A DNA stretch of 64,000 nucleotides, from positions 2,666,001 through 2,730,000 of the forward strand of contig NZ_CP023275.1 in assembly GCF_002309535.1 (NCBI RefSeq), given 5' to 3'. Position 1 is the stretch's first letter; each line of letters opens with the position of its first letter. The notes beneath the pieces were generated by a model, which saw only the letters and a program-made list of their open reading frames with translations, was not told the origin of the DNA and ran no database searches. Shown one piece after another: positions 46,790-55,939 of this stretch. The position numbers and the translations under genes were made by a program. This DNA comes from Sulfurospirillum diekertiae (lineage in GTDB: Bacteria; Campylobacterota; Campylobacteria; Campylobacterales; Sulfurospirillaceae).

Positions 46790-48796
46790 ATGGATGAAAT
46801 AACCCAAAAAGCGCTTAAATTATTTCAAGAAAACATGAAGTATTTTGAGGAACACCATAAAATCGTTTTTGAAAAAATTTCCCTTTTAAATCAAGTGATT
46901 GATGAAGGCGTTTATGAAGAAAACTATGCTCTTGAATATAAAGATGAGGGCTATTTTGACATCTTAGAACTCTCAAGTAATGAATTTTTATACAAAAGTA
47001 ATAGTATAGAAGCATCGCAACGTATGGTTGATACGATTGATTTAAAACGAACAGGGGCTGTCTTTAAAGGACAAAAATATGTCAGAGCTACTGACGAACA
47101 AGCCGATGCGATTGATAAAAGTGAACTCTCCTTTCATAACGCGCTTTGGGCAACTATCAAAATTATTAATTATGTCAATAAGTATGCGACTCCTGAAACT
47201 TTTATGAATCGTGTTTATAAAATTATATTTTTAGGGATAGGGCTTGGTTATCATCTTCAAGGTCTTTCACAAAAGCTAAATCCTCAAGTTATGTTTATTA
47301 AAGAAAGAAACTTGGAAACTTTTCGCCTCTCATTATTTGTAACTAACTATACAGAACTTGCAAAAGATCGTTTTCTTCACTTTTCACTCACAGATAATGA
47401 GAAAGAAGAAAGTGAAAATTTTTTAGCATTTTTAAATCAGGGGAATAATTATAATCTACATTTAAAACATATTCCTTTTACTTTAGATTATCAGTTGGAT
47501 CTCCAAAGATTACAATCACATGTACTTTCTCAAAGCTATATTAACTATGGCTACAGTGCAATTTTATTGCGGTATATTGATTCACCAAAATATCTGATTC
47601 AAAACTATGCATTTATGAATATAATGGCACGATACCATGGGATAAAAGGGAATATTTTTAGTCAAAAACCCGTTCTTATGGTCTTTTCAGGTCCATCGAC
47701 TTCTAAAAATATAGCGTGGCTAAAAAAATATCAAGATAGATTTATTATTATTTCAGCACTTTCAACATGTAGACTTTTGCAAGCAAATGGTCTTACCCCT
47801 AATATTGTCATTCATATTGATCCAGATGAAAACAGTGCTTTACTTTTTGAAGGGATAGATGAAAAAGCTTATTTTAAAGATGTTATCACCATTCTTGCTT
47901 CCAATGTGGATGAAAAAACGGTCAGCAAGTTTAAAAGAGAAAATATTTATTTTATTGAACAAGGTACAGAATACAAAAAAGGCTTTGGCTATTTTTCGGC
48001 ACCAAGCGTAGGAGAATATACCCTTGGTCTTATGATGATTCTTGGCATCTCTAACATGTATATGTTAGGCATTGACTTAGCTCTAGACCCTGAAACATTA
48101 CAAACACATGGAGGATATCATCCATATCAATCAACAGGAACTATTAATACACAAACAGCATCATTAGATGTAAAACATTCTACTACGTATGTCAAAGGCA
48201 ATTTTTTAGAAGAAGTTCCTACCCTTGAACCATTTAAACTATCTATTGAACAAGCTAAATTTTTTACAGAAAAACTTAAAAAAGAATATCATCATATTTA
48301 TAATTTGAGTAATGGTGCCTATTTAGAGGGATGTGAACCTTTGCATATTGAAACATTTGACTGGATGCAATTAGAGAGAGAAGAAAGAGAGGAAGTGCAA
48401 GAAAAAATAGTAGTATTTTTTAACAGTATTTCAGAAGCACAATTCAATGAGCAAGACCGTTTACAAATGATATATCAAATTAAAGAAGCCAAAAAACTTG
48501 AAAAAATTATTAAAGTTTTTAAAAAGAAAAAGTTTGCTACTGTTGATGCATATCTCCGCACATTGGCTCAACTTTCATGGAATTTAAGCGATATGGAGAA
48601 TAAAACACACTCTAACTTAGCACAAGTCTATTATGAATATTTCCAAATTATTTTAAGTTATATCTGCGATCTATTCAATACAAAAGACCTTACAAACCCC
48701 AGCAAACATATGGTACAAATTAATGCGATATTAGTGAAACAACTGCTTAAAATATCAACGCTGTACATTTCTAAACTTGAGGGTTATTTAAAATAA
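46790..48796 (+). CDS. Motility accessory factor / flagellin glycosyltransferase (Maf, PseE-like)
   Basis: A 668-residue DUF115 (MptE-like) protein. The central domain has the segments VLMVFSGPSTSKNIAWLKKY, NIVIHIDPDE and GYFSAPSVGEYTLGLMMILGI. Maf proteins transfer activated nonulosonic acids (here pseudaminic acid) to Ser/Thr on flagellin before export. The target flagellin gene is the next gene, convergent at 48888. The gene is visibly AT-rich compared with pseB-pseI. Confidence 0.87.
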   Translation: MDEITQKALKLFQENMKYFEEHHKIVFEKISLLNQVIDEGVYEENYALEYKDEGYFDILELSSNEFLYKSNSIEASQRMVDTIDLKRTGAVFKGQKYVRATDEQADAIDKSELSFHNALWATIKIINYVNKYATPETFMNRVYKIIFLGIGLGYHLQGLSQKLNPQVMFIKERNLETFRLSLFVTNYTELAKDRFLHFSLTDNEKEESENFLAFLNQGNNYNLHLKHIPFTLDYQLDLQRLQSHVLSQSYINYGYSAILLRYIDSPKYLIQNYAFMNIMARYHGIKGNIFSQKPVLMVFSGPSTSKNIAWLKKYQDRFIIISALSTCRLLQANGLTPNIVIHIDPDENSALLFEGIDEKAYFKDVITILASNVDEKTVSKFKRENIYFIEQGTEYKKGFGYFSAPSVGEYTLGLMMILGISNMYMLGIDLALDPETLQTHGGYHPYQSTGTINTQTASLDVKHSTTYVKGNFLEEVPTLEPFKLSIEQAKFFTEKLKKEYHHIYNLSNGAYLEGCEPLHIETFDWMQLEREEREEVQEKIVVFFNSISEAQFNEQDRLQMIYQIKEAKKLEKIIKVFKKKKFATVDAYLRTLAQLSWNLSDMENKTHSNLAQVYYEYFQIILSYICDLFNTKDLTNPSKHMVQINAILVKQLLKISTLYISKLEGYLK

Positions 48797-48818
48797 TTCT
48801 AAGAGAATAAAGAAGGAA

Positions 48819-48838
48819 ACCGAGCCAAAAGGCTCGGT
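48819..48838. terminator. Hairpin after the maf gene
   Basis: ACCGAGCC-AAAA-GGCTCGGT, an 8-bp perfect stem in the convergent maf/flagellin spacer. The minus-strand side has the more T-rich tail. Confidence 0.65.
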
Positions 48839-48855
48839 CATTTAAGAAAACGTAT

Positions 48856-48878
48856 CTAAGGCTGCTATACAGCCTTAG
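48856..48878 (-). terminator. Flagellin gene terminator
   Basis: CTAAGGCTG (48856-48864) / CAGCCTTAG (48870-48878), a 9-bp perfect stem with a 5-nt loop, 10 bp beyond the flagellin stop. Confidence 0.65.
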
Positions 48879-48887
48879 GTATTGTCA

Positions 48888-51329
48888 CTATTGTAACAAT
48901 TTTAATACGTTTTGTTGTACAGAGTTCGCTTGACTCATTGCATAACTTCCTGATTGAGCAAGAATGTTAAATTTAGAGAAGTTAGCTGATTCTGCAGCAA
49001 AGTCAACATCACGAATACCTGACTCTGCACTCTTAACATTTACTTGAGTTACAGAGATGTTATTGATGGTTGAAGTGATTTGATTTTGAACAGAACCTAA
49101 ATCTGAACGAATTGTATCAAGGTTTGTCATCGCTGCACTAACTGTGTCAATAGCTTTCATTGCACCTTCAAGTGTTGTAACATCAATAGTTGAAAGGTTT
49201 GTAAATGCTGTATCACTCAACTGCACACTATTACGATCTCCAGCATTAGGGGCTAATACAGAATTAGCTTTTATTGTACCAAGTGTTGCACCCGTACTTG
49301 TATCTCCCTTTAGCATTGTCATATCTTTAGATAGATAGATGTCTGCTGTAGTTAGCAAGTCAGTTGTAAGCGTAGTTCCAGCAGCAATCGCTACAGATCC
49401 ACCAGCTTGCGCAGCTGTTAGATTTTGTTGGATAACGGTTCCTGCTTTTAAGGTACTGCCTAGTTTCAACAAAGTTCCTGCTTTTAGCTGCATATCTTGA
49501 TTGAGTGTTATGTCAGCATTGGAACCAGCTGTTCCACCTAGAGTAGAATTCTCTTTAAGAATTGAACCTGTCGTTAAGATAGATCCTGCTTTTAGATCTG
49601 TAACAGCTGTCGTTACATATGCTGTGGCTGCACTCACGGTTATAGCTTCACCCATAACTGAACCTACAGCGATCTCACTTCCAGTAAAGAAACTACTGCC
49701 TGCTTTTAAAGTCATATCTTGAACGACTGTCATTCCTCCACCGGAAGCAACAATATCTTGTCCAAGAACACTTCCCACATTAAGGATACTGGCATCGCCT
49801 ATTGCTGCATTTGGAGCAGTAATATCAACATGCATAACCATATCTTTGCTGAGTGTAACACTTTCTGAAGCACCGATTGTAGTATCGACTAATAATACAG
49901 AGCCAGCTTTATAATTCGTTCCTGAGATAGTCATATCTTGGTTTATAATCGTACCTGCATCAAATTTTGTACCTGTTGCCAAAGTAGAACCTGCTTTAAC
50001 AAGCATATCAGAACTTAATACAGTAGTGGTATCTACTGTTAATTTACCACCTAGTACAGTATCTTTATTAACTGTACTACCACTTGCTATAATTGATCCA
50101 ACTGTCAAGAGTGCATCCTGCGCTAGAGCATTGGCAGTCATGGCTACTGAGGCACTAATCGTTACACCTAACTTTGTTCCTGCAGCAATTGTACTACCTG
50201 AAGCAATTGTGCTACCTATAGACAAGGTAGAATCTTCAACTGTATTCATTGCTGAAGAGATTGTAATGTTTGCACCGACAGCTGTACCTAACTCTGCACC
50301 CTTGATTTGGAATGTTGAAGAACCTGCTTGAACGACTTCGAGGTGACCAATTGTACTCATTTGATCTGCATTACTGCCCATAACACCAGCAACATCACCT
50401 GTAACACTGATCGCACGACCATCACTTGTTGCTAATGTAATTTTACCATCAGCAGTTTTGGTTGCAGTAACACCTGTTTCTGTTGTTTTGTTGTTAATTG
50501 CAGTTAGCAATGTTGATTGGCTATCGTTTGCTGTAACATTAATAGCACCAATATTGACCCCATTAATTGCAAAATCATTCCCTGTTGTTCCAGCAGAAAT
50601 TGCAGATGCTGTCGTTGTTGAGACAACTGCTTTTGCAGTAATACCCGTTTCAGCACTGTGTTTGTTAATAAGATCTGCAAGTGCACCCATACCATTAGCG
50701 GGATTATTGTTCATTTGCAAATTAACAGACTCTAGCGAAATTGAAGCGCCACTAATTGCACTCTTCAAAGTTAATTGATTTTCTCCAGCTGTAGCGGTAA
50801 GTGTTGCACGGCTTGTTTGACCAATTTGACTTGTTTCAGCAGAGGCAATAGAGGTTTTAATCGTCTCATTTGCATTTGCACCTACTTGGAATTCTTTATT
50901 GGTAAACGTACCAGAAAGAAGTTTTTGACCGTTGAACGATGTTGTTTTAGCAATATTGTTCAAGTTCTCAAGTAGACGACTAATGTCTTTTTGAATGGCT
51001 AGACGAGAAGTAGAGTTTTGACCATCAGATGCTGCTTGTACAGATTTCGTCTTGATAGTATCAAGAATGTTTGAGTACTCGCTAAGCGCACCATCGGCAG
51101 TTTGAATCAAACCAATCGCATCGTTACCATTAGAGACTGCTTGACCAAGAGAACTTGCTTGCGCACGAAGAGAGTTTGCAATAGCAAGACCAGAAGCATC
51201 ATCTGCTGCTTTGTTGATACGAAGACCTGAAGACAATTTGGCAAGAGAACTGTCCAAATTTCTGTTGTTGACTGCAGCACTTGTTTGTGCAGTAAGTGAT
51301 GCAACGTTCGTGTTGATACGGAAACCCAT
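48888..51329 (-). CDS. Large flagellin with a repeat-built central domain
   Basis: The protein has 813 residues. The N-terminal D0/D1 is classical (MGFRINTNVASLTAQ and LSSGLRINKAADDASGLAIA), and the C-terminus FNILAQSGSYAMSQANSVQQ is intact. Between about residues 370 and 700 runs a series of short imperfect repeats around xxAGSxLxxGTxLxxxTxL, rich in Gly, Ser, Thr and Ala with almost no aromatic residues. The start at 51329 (MGFRIN) is chosen by family; GGATTTATC is upstream and a sigma-28 promoter precedes it. Common Campylobacter flagellins are about 570 residues. It is a likely Maf glycosylation target. Confidence 0.92.
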   Translation of the reverse strand: MGFRINTNVASLTAQTSAAVNNRNLDSSLAKLSSGLRINKAADDASGLAIANSLRAQASSLGQAVSNGNDAIGLIQTADGALSEYSNILDTIKTKSVQAASDGQNSTSRLAIQKDISRLLENLNNIAKTTSFNGQKLLSGTFTNKEFQVGANANETIKTSIASAETSQIGQTSRATLTATAGENQLTLKSAISGASISLESVNLQMNNNPANGMGALADLINKHSAETGITAKAVVSTTTASAISAGTTGNDFAINGVNIGAINVTANDSQSTLLTAINNKTTETGVTATKTADGKITLATSDGRAISVTGDVAGVMGSNADQMSTIGHLEVVQAGSSTFQIKGAELGTAVGANITISSAMNTVEDSTLSIGSTIASGSTIAAGTKLGVTISASVAMTANALAQDALLTVGSIIASGSTVNKDTVLGGKLTVDTTTVLSSDMLVKAGSTLATGTKFDAGTIINQDMTISGTNYKAGSVLLVDTTIGASESVTLSKDMVMHVDITAPNAAIGDASILNVGSVLGQDIVASGGGMTVVQDMTLKAGSSFFTGSEIAVGSVMGEAITVSAATAYVTTAVTDLKAGSILTTGSILKENSTLGGTAGSNADITLNQDMQLKAGTLLKLGSTLKAGTVIQQNLTAAQAGGSVAIAAGTTLTTDLLTTADIYLSKDMTMLKGDTSTGATLGTIKANSVLAPNAGDRNSVQLSDTAFTNLSTIDVTTLEGAMKAIDTVSAAMTNLDTIRSDLGSVQNQITSTINNISVTQVNVKSAESGIRDVDFAAESANFSKFNILAQSGSYAMSQANSVQQNVLKLLQ

Positions 51330-51385
51330 GATAAATCCTTTTATCTTTTTGTATTTCGCAGGCATCCTTGCCTTTGATAGAAACA

Positions 51386-51412
51386 AGATCGGAGTCTCAA
51401 AAAAAAACTTTA
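51386..51412 (-). promoter_or_regulatory. Sigma-28 (FliA) promoter of the flagellin gene
   Basis: On the minus strand TAAAGTTT (51412-51405), 11 bp, then TCCGATCT (51393-51386) match the FliA consensus TAAAGTTT-N11-GCCGATAA in sequence and spacing. Transcription would begin about 50 nt before the flagellin ATG. Confidence 0.8.
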
Positions 51413-51490
51413 ATCCAAGAGGCTATTTTTAAAAAGATTCTTTTTTAGATAGAATACTCAAAAATGTTTACATGTAAAGATGGAAAATAA

Positions 51491-53563
51491 GTGAAAAATC
51501 TCATTATTGTCGAATCCCCGACTAAAGCAAAAACGATTAAGAATTTTTTAGGTAAAGACTATACAGTTGTCGCTTCTAAAGGACATATCCGCGATCTTCC
51601 CAAAAGCAGTTTTGGTATTAAGATCGACAACCAAACTTTTGTTCCAGAGTACCGCATCCCCAAAGATCATGCCGCTGTCGTTAAAGAGATCAAAGATCTT
51701 GCCAAAGTTGCAGATCAAGTCTATATCGCGACCGATGAGGATCGTGAGGGGGAAGCCATTGGTTTTCATATTGCCACAGCTATTGGAAAAGACCCACAAT
51801 CGCTCCCACGTATTGTGTTTCATGAAATTACGAAAAATGCCATTACGCATGCTTTAGAAAATCCAAGAGTTTTAGATGCGAGTAGTATTAATGCACAACA
51901 AGCCAGACGCTTGCTTGACCGCATTGTGGGCTATAAGCTCTCTCCTCTGCTCTCTTCCAAAATACAAAAAGGCCTCAGTGCGGGACGCGTTCAATCCTCC
52001 ACACTCAAAATCGTTGTAGATCGTGAAAAAGAGATAAGAGCATTTAAAGAAGAAGAGTTCTGGAGCATCGACGCACTGTTTAATAAAACGATTGAATCCT
52101 CTTTGATAGAGTTTGAAGGGGGCAAAATCGAAAAAATGACAATTTCTAATAGTGAACGTGCCCATACTATTAAAGATAAGCTTTTGAAGGAAACGTTTAA
52201 AGTGGCTCTTTTGGAAAAGAAAGAACGTGAAAGCTCTCCAAGCCCCGCTTTTATGACGTCAACGCTTCAGCAAAGTGCTTCAAGTGCTTTGGGTTATTCG
52301 CCTAAAAAAACAATGATGGTTGCACAAACCCTCTATGAAGGTGTTAAAACGCATCAAGGGGTTATGGGTGTTATTACGTACATGAGAACGGACTCCTTAA
52401 ATATTTCCAAAGAAGCCATCGAAGCAGCTCGCGATCAAATCAAAAAAAACTATGGCGATGCATATTTGCCTGAAAAGCCACGCTTTTATGCGAATAAATC
52501 TAAAAGTGCTCAAGAAGCACACGAAGCAATTCGTCCTACTATATTAGAATTTACACCTCATATTGCCAAAGAGTTTCTCAAACCAGATGAGCTCAAACTC
52601 TATACATTGATTTATAACCGCTTTTTAGCGTCTCAAATGAACAACGCACGTTTTGAATCGCAAACGCTTATGTTTGAAAGCGACAGTGGTAAGTTTAAAG
52701 CCAGTGGACGTAAGCTTCTTTTCGATGGTTTTTATAAAGTCTATGGCGACAATGACAAAGATAAACTCTTGCCAGATCTAACATTAGGGCAAGAGGTAAA
52801 ACTAGCTAAAATTGACGCAAACCAACACTTTACAGAACCACCATCACGCTATTCAGAAGCTAGCCTCATTAAAAAATTGGAAAGTTTAGGTATTGGTCGT
52901 CCATCAACGTATGCACCAACGATTTCGGTATTAACAGCGCGTGATTATATTACCATTGAGAAAAAGCAACTTATTCCAAGTGAAATAGCGTTTAGCGTCA
53001 CTGAACTTTTAGAAAAACACTTTCCTCAAATTGTCGATTCATCTTTTACCTCTACGATGGAAGAGACACTGGATTTAATTGCGGAAGATAAAGAAAACTG
53101 GCAAACAACGTTATGGAATTTTTACGAACCCTTTGAGAAACAAGTGAGTGAGGGAAAAACCAATATCGAGAGTCAGAAAGTTATTGTCTTTACAGGCGAA
53201 ATGTGCCCAGACTGTGGTAAAGAGCTTGTTAGACGCAAAGGTCGCTTTGGTGAATTTATTGCATGTAGTACCTATCCTACCTGCAAATACACTCAAAATA
53301 TTAAAAAAATGAGCGATGTAGCGCCAAAAGAGCAGATTACCTTAACGGTTCCATGTCCTGAATGTGGTGGTTCTATTATTGAGCGAAGTTCACGCAGAGG
53401 AAAATTCTTTGGTTGCGGGAACTACCCGAAATGTAAATTTATTTCTAATCATGAACCAACCGATAAAAAATGCCCAGAGTGTGGTTATATTATGTCAAAA
53501 AGAGAACTTCGTAAAAAAGAGATTTTTGAATGCATCAAATGTAAACACAAAGAGGAAGCTTAA
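51491..53563 (+). CDS. topA: DNA topoisomerase I
   Basis: A 690-residue type IA topoisomerase. It has a Toprim domain (IVESPTKAKTIKNFLG and ATDEDREGEAI), the active-site Tyr in GVITYMRTDSLN, and three C-terminal zinc-finger units (CPDCGKEL...CKY, CPECGG...CK and CPECGYIM...CK). It starts at GTG 51491. A TTTACATGTAAA palindrome ends 12 bp before the start, where the ribosome-binding site should lie; the only weak candidate is GGAAAA. Confidence 0.95.
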   Translation: MKNLIIVESPTKAKTIKNFLGKDYTVVASKGHIRDLPKSSFGIKIDNQTFVPEYRIPKDHAAVVKEIKDLAKVADQVYIATDEDREGEAIGFHIATAIGKDPQSLPRIVFHEITKNAITHALENPRVLDASSINAQQARRLLDRIVGYKLSPLLSSKIQKGLSAGRVQSSTLKIVVDREKEIRAFKEEEFWSIDALFNKTIESSLIEFEGGKIEKMTISNSERAHTIKDKLLKETFKVALLEKKERESSPSPAFMTSTLQQSASSALGYSPKKTMMVAQTLYEGVKTHQGVMGVITYMRTDSLNISKEAIEAARDQIKKNYGDAYLPEKPRFYANKSKSAQEAHEAIRPTILEFTPHIAKEFLKPDELKLYTLIYNRFLASQMNNARFESQTLMFESDSGKFKASGRKLLFDGFYKVYGDNDKDKLLPDLTLGQEVKLAKIDANQHFTEPPSRYSEASLIKKLESLGIGRPSTYAPTISVLTARDYITIEKKQLIPSEIAFSVTELLEKHFPQIVDSSFTSTMEETLDLIAEDKENWQTTLWNFYEPFEKQVSEGKTNIESQKVIVFTGEMCPDCGKELVRRKGRFGEFIACSTYPTCKYTQNIKKMSDVAPKEQITLTVPCPECGGSIIERSSRRGKFFGCGNYPKCKFISNHEPTDKKCPECGYIMSKRELRKKEIFECIKCKHKEEA

Positions 53564-53620
53564 GATGCTCCTCTTGATTTCTCTCTTCTAAATTATACCG
53601 ATTATAAGGAATACTCACTA

Positions 53621-54466
53621 ATGAAAAAATCAATTTTTTTATGTGCTATATCAAATATCTCTAGTGGAAGCTGTGCTGAAGATTGTGGATTTTGCACACA
53701 AAGTGCTCGTCACCATGTTGATATAGCGCGTTACAAATATAAACCAGTCGAACAAATTGTTTTTGAGGCAAAAAATGCTGTAAACAATGGTGCTATTGGA
53801 TTTTGTCTTGTTACATCTGGACTTGGACTTGATGATAAGAAACTCGCTTTCGTTTGCGAAGCAGCGCGCGCTGTTAAAGCAGAACTTCCTGATTTGAATT
53901 TGATCGCTTGCAATGGAATTGCGACTGTTGAGCAACTCAAAATGCTCAAAGATGCGGGCATCAACTCATACAATCACAACCTAGAAAGTTATGAAACTTT
54001 TTATACTAAGATTTGTACCACTCATTCTTGGGAAAGTCGTTACCAAACCTGTATGAATGTTAAAGAAGTAGGCCTTTCTTTATGTAGTGGTGGTATTTTT
54101 GGACTTGGCGAGAGCCACGAAGAGCGAACTGCATTTATACAAAGTGTTAAGTCATTAAGCCCAGATACAATGCCTCTTAATTTTTACATTCAAAACCCTG
54201 CACTGCCACTGAAAGCTGCACCTTTAAGTGAAAAAGAAGCATTAGAAATTATTACTGAAGTAAGAACGGCTCTCCCAAATACACGACTGATGGTAGCTGG
54301 GGGACGTGAAACAACATTTAAAAGCAAAGAATGCGATATATTTGCAGCAGGTGCTGATGCTATCGTCATCGGGGACTATCTAACCACCAAGGGTGAGCTC
54401 CCAGCAAGTGATCGTGAGATGATCGAACGCTTGGGCTATGAGATTGCCACAACCTGTCATGCGTAG
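53621..54466 (+). CDS. bioB: Biotin synthase
   Basis: A 281-residue radical-SAM enzyme converting dethiobiotin to biotin. It has the CxxxCxxC motif in SCAEDCGFCTQS, NHNLESYETFY, and YLTTKGELPASD near the C-terminus. The short form is usual in Campylobacterota. It follows topA with AAGGAA upstream. Biotin is needed by the AccB encoded at 31646. Confidence 0.93.
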   Translation: MKKSIFLCAISNISSGSCAEDCGFCTQSARHHVDIARYKYKPVEQIVFEAKNAVNNGAIGFCLVTSGLGLDDKKLAFVCEAARAVKAELPDLNLIACNGIATVEQLKMLKDAGINSYNHNLESYETFYTKICTTHSWESRYQTCMNVKEVGLSLCSGGIFGLGESHEERTAFIQSVKSLSPDTMPLNFYIQNPALPLKAAPLSEKEALEIITEVRTALPNTRLMVAGGRETTFKSKECDIFAAGADAIVIGDYLTTKGELPASDREMIERLGYEIATTCHA

Positions 54467-54483
54467 CAGATTTACTGCTACGC
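54461..54483 (+). terminator. Hairpin at the bioB stop
   Basis: GCGTAGCAG-ATTTA-CTGCTACGC, a 9-bp perfect stem overlapping the bioB stop codon. It lacks a clean T-run. Confidence 0.55.
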
Positions 54484-54575
54484 TCTACCTAAAACTTTCA
54501 AACTAACTTTTATACTATTCTTCTCTCTAATATAATAATGCTTACAATTTATTAAGCGGGCAAATCAAAATTCGA

Positions 54576-54581
54576 TATAAT
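54576..54581 (+). promoter_or_regulatory. -10 box of gltA
   Basis: TATAAT in TTCGATATAATATT, 27 bp before the gltA start at 54608. Confidence 0.55.
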
Positions 54582-54607
54582 ATTTTATTATTTAATAAAG
54601 GATGCGT

Positions 54608-55894
54608 ATGAGTAAAGAGTCAGTTACCCTTATCGACAATCGTACGGGCACAGAGTATGAATTTCCGATCCTTAAGTCAACACTAGGACCTGATGTTGTT
54701 GATATTTCAACATTCTATGGTAGCACTGGTATGTTTACCTTAGATCGTGGTTTTACCTCCACAGCAAGCTGTAGGTCACGTATTACATATATTGATGGTG
54801 ATCTTGGAAAGTTGATGTATCGTGGTTATGATATTGCGTATCTTGCAACCAAAAAATCATTCTTAGATACTGCTTTTTTACTCTTACACAAAGAGCTTCC
54901 TACCAAAGATGAATATAAGAACTTTTTGATGGAGCTCAAAAAGCGTTCCTTTATTCATGAAAGTATGCGTAAACTTTTTGATGCCTTTCCTGATAATGCA
55001 CACCCAATGGCAATTTTATCAGCAGCTGTTTCAGCACTCTCAACCTTTTACTTTGATCACCTAGATATGGATTCACCGGAAGAAGCAAAAGAGATGGCAC
55101 ACCGTATTGTTGCTAAAATTCCAACAATTGCTGCCTTTTCATATCGTTATTCTCAAGGTCTACCTATCATCTACCCTGATTTAGATAAAGGGTTCACAGA
55201 AAACTTTCTTTATATGATTAGAGGCTATCCTCATCATCATATTGATCTCAAACCCATTGAAGTCAAAGCACTGGATACCATCTTTACCCTTCACGCAGAC
55301 CACGAGCAAAATGCTTCTACCACTGCGGTTCGTGTCGTTGCATCTACGCATGCACACCCTTATGCAGCCATTTCTGCAGGCATTGGTGCCTTATGGGGAC
55401 GAGCACATGGTGGAGCCAATGAGTCGGTTATTCGTCAACTTGAACTTATTGGAAGTGTTGATAATGTGGATAAATATATTGCGAAAGCAAAAGACCCTAA
55501 TGATCCATTTAGATTGATGGGCTTTGGACATCGAGTTTATAAAAACTTTGATCCACGTGCAACGATTTTGAAAAATCTTCAAAAACAGTTGGTCAATGAG
55601 CTTTCGATTGACAGTGAATTGATGGAAGTTGCGCATCGTATTGAAGAGATTGCACTCAATGATGAGTACTTCATTAAACGTAAACTCTACCCTAATATTG
55701 ACTTCTATTCAGGTCTCATCCTGCAAGCACTGAAAATCCCTAAAGAGATGTTCGCCGTCATTTTTGTGATCGGAAGAACTCCTGGTTGGATTTCACAATG
55801 GCTAGAGCTTAAAGAGCAACCTGACATGAAGATTGCGCGCCCTCGCCAACATTACCTTGGACCACTTGAACGTACACCTAAATACGAGATATAA
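54608..55894 (+). CDS. gltA: Citrate synthase
   Basis: A 428-residue type II citrate synthase. The catalytic His are in TLHADHEQNAST and MGFGHRVYKN, and the C-terminal Asp region is PNIDFYSGLIL. ATG 54608 is preferred over ATG 54602 because the latter overlaps the AAAGGA ribosome-binding site. An unusual terminator follows. Confidence 0.95.
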   Translation: MSKESVTLIDNRTGTEYEFPILKSTLGPDVVDISTFYGSTGMFTLDRGFTSTASCRSRITYIDGDLGKLMYRGYDIAYLATKKSFLDTAFLLLHKELPTKDEYKNFLMELKKRSFIHESMRKLFDAFPDNAHPMAILSAAVSALSTFYFDHLDMDSPEEAKEMAHRIVAKIPTIAAFSYRYSQGLPIIYPDLDKGFTENFLYMIRGYPHHHIDLKPIEVKALDTIFTLHADHEQNASTTAVRVVASTHAHPYAAISAGIGALWGRAHGGANESVIRQLELIGSVDNVDKYIAKAKDPNDPFRLMGFGHRVYKNFDPRATILKNLQKQLVNELSIDSELMEVAHRIEEIALNDEYFIKRKLYPNIDFYSGLILQALKIPKEMFAVIFVIGRTPGWISQWLELKEQPDMKIARPRQHYLGPLERTPKYEI

Positions 55895-55899
55895 CACTC

Positions 55900-55931
55900 T
55901 TTACATGTAAGGATTTTTCCTTACATGTAAA
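55900..55931. terminator. Terminator hairpin made of two TTACATGTAA palindromes
   Basis: TTTACATGTAAGG (55900-55912) and CCTTACATGTAAA (55919-55931) form a perfect 13-bp stem with the 6-nt loop ATTTTT, followed on the plus strand by GCCTCTTTTT. Each arm is itself a palindrome. It lies between convergent gltA and the AMIN-domain gene. Confidence 0.8.
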
Positions 55932-55939
55932 GCCTCTTT

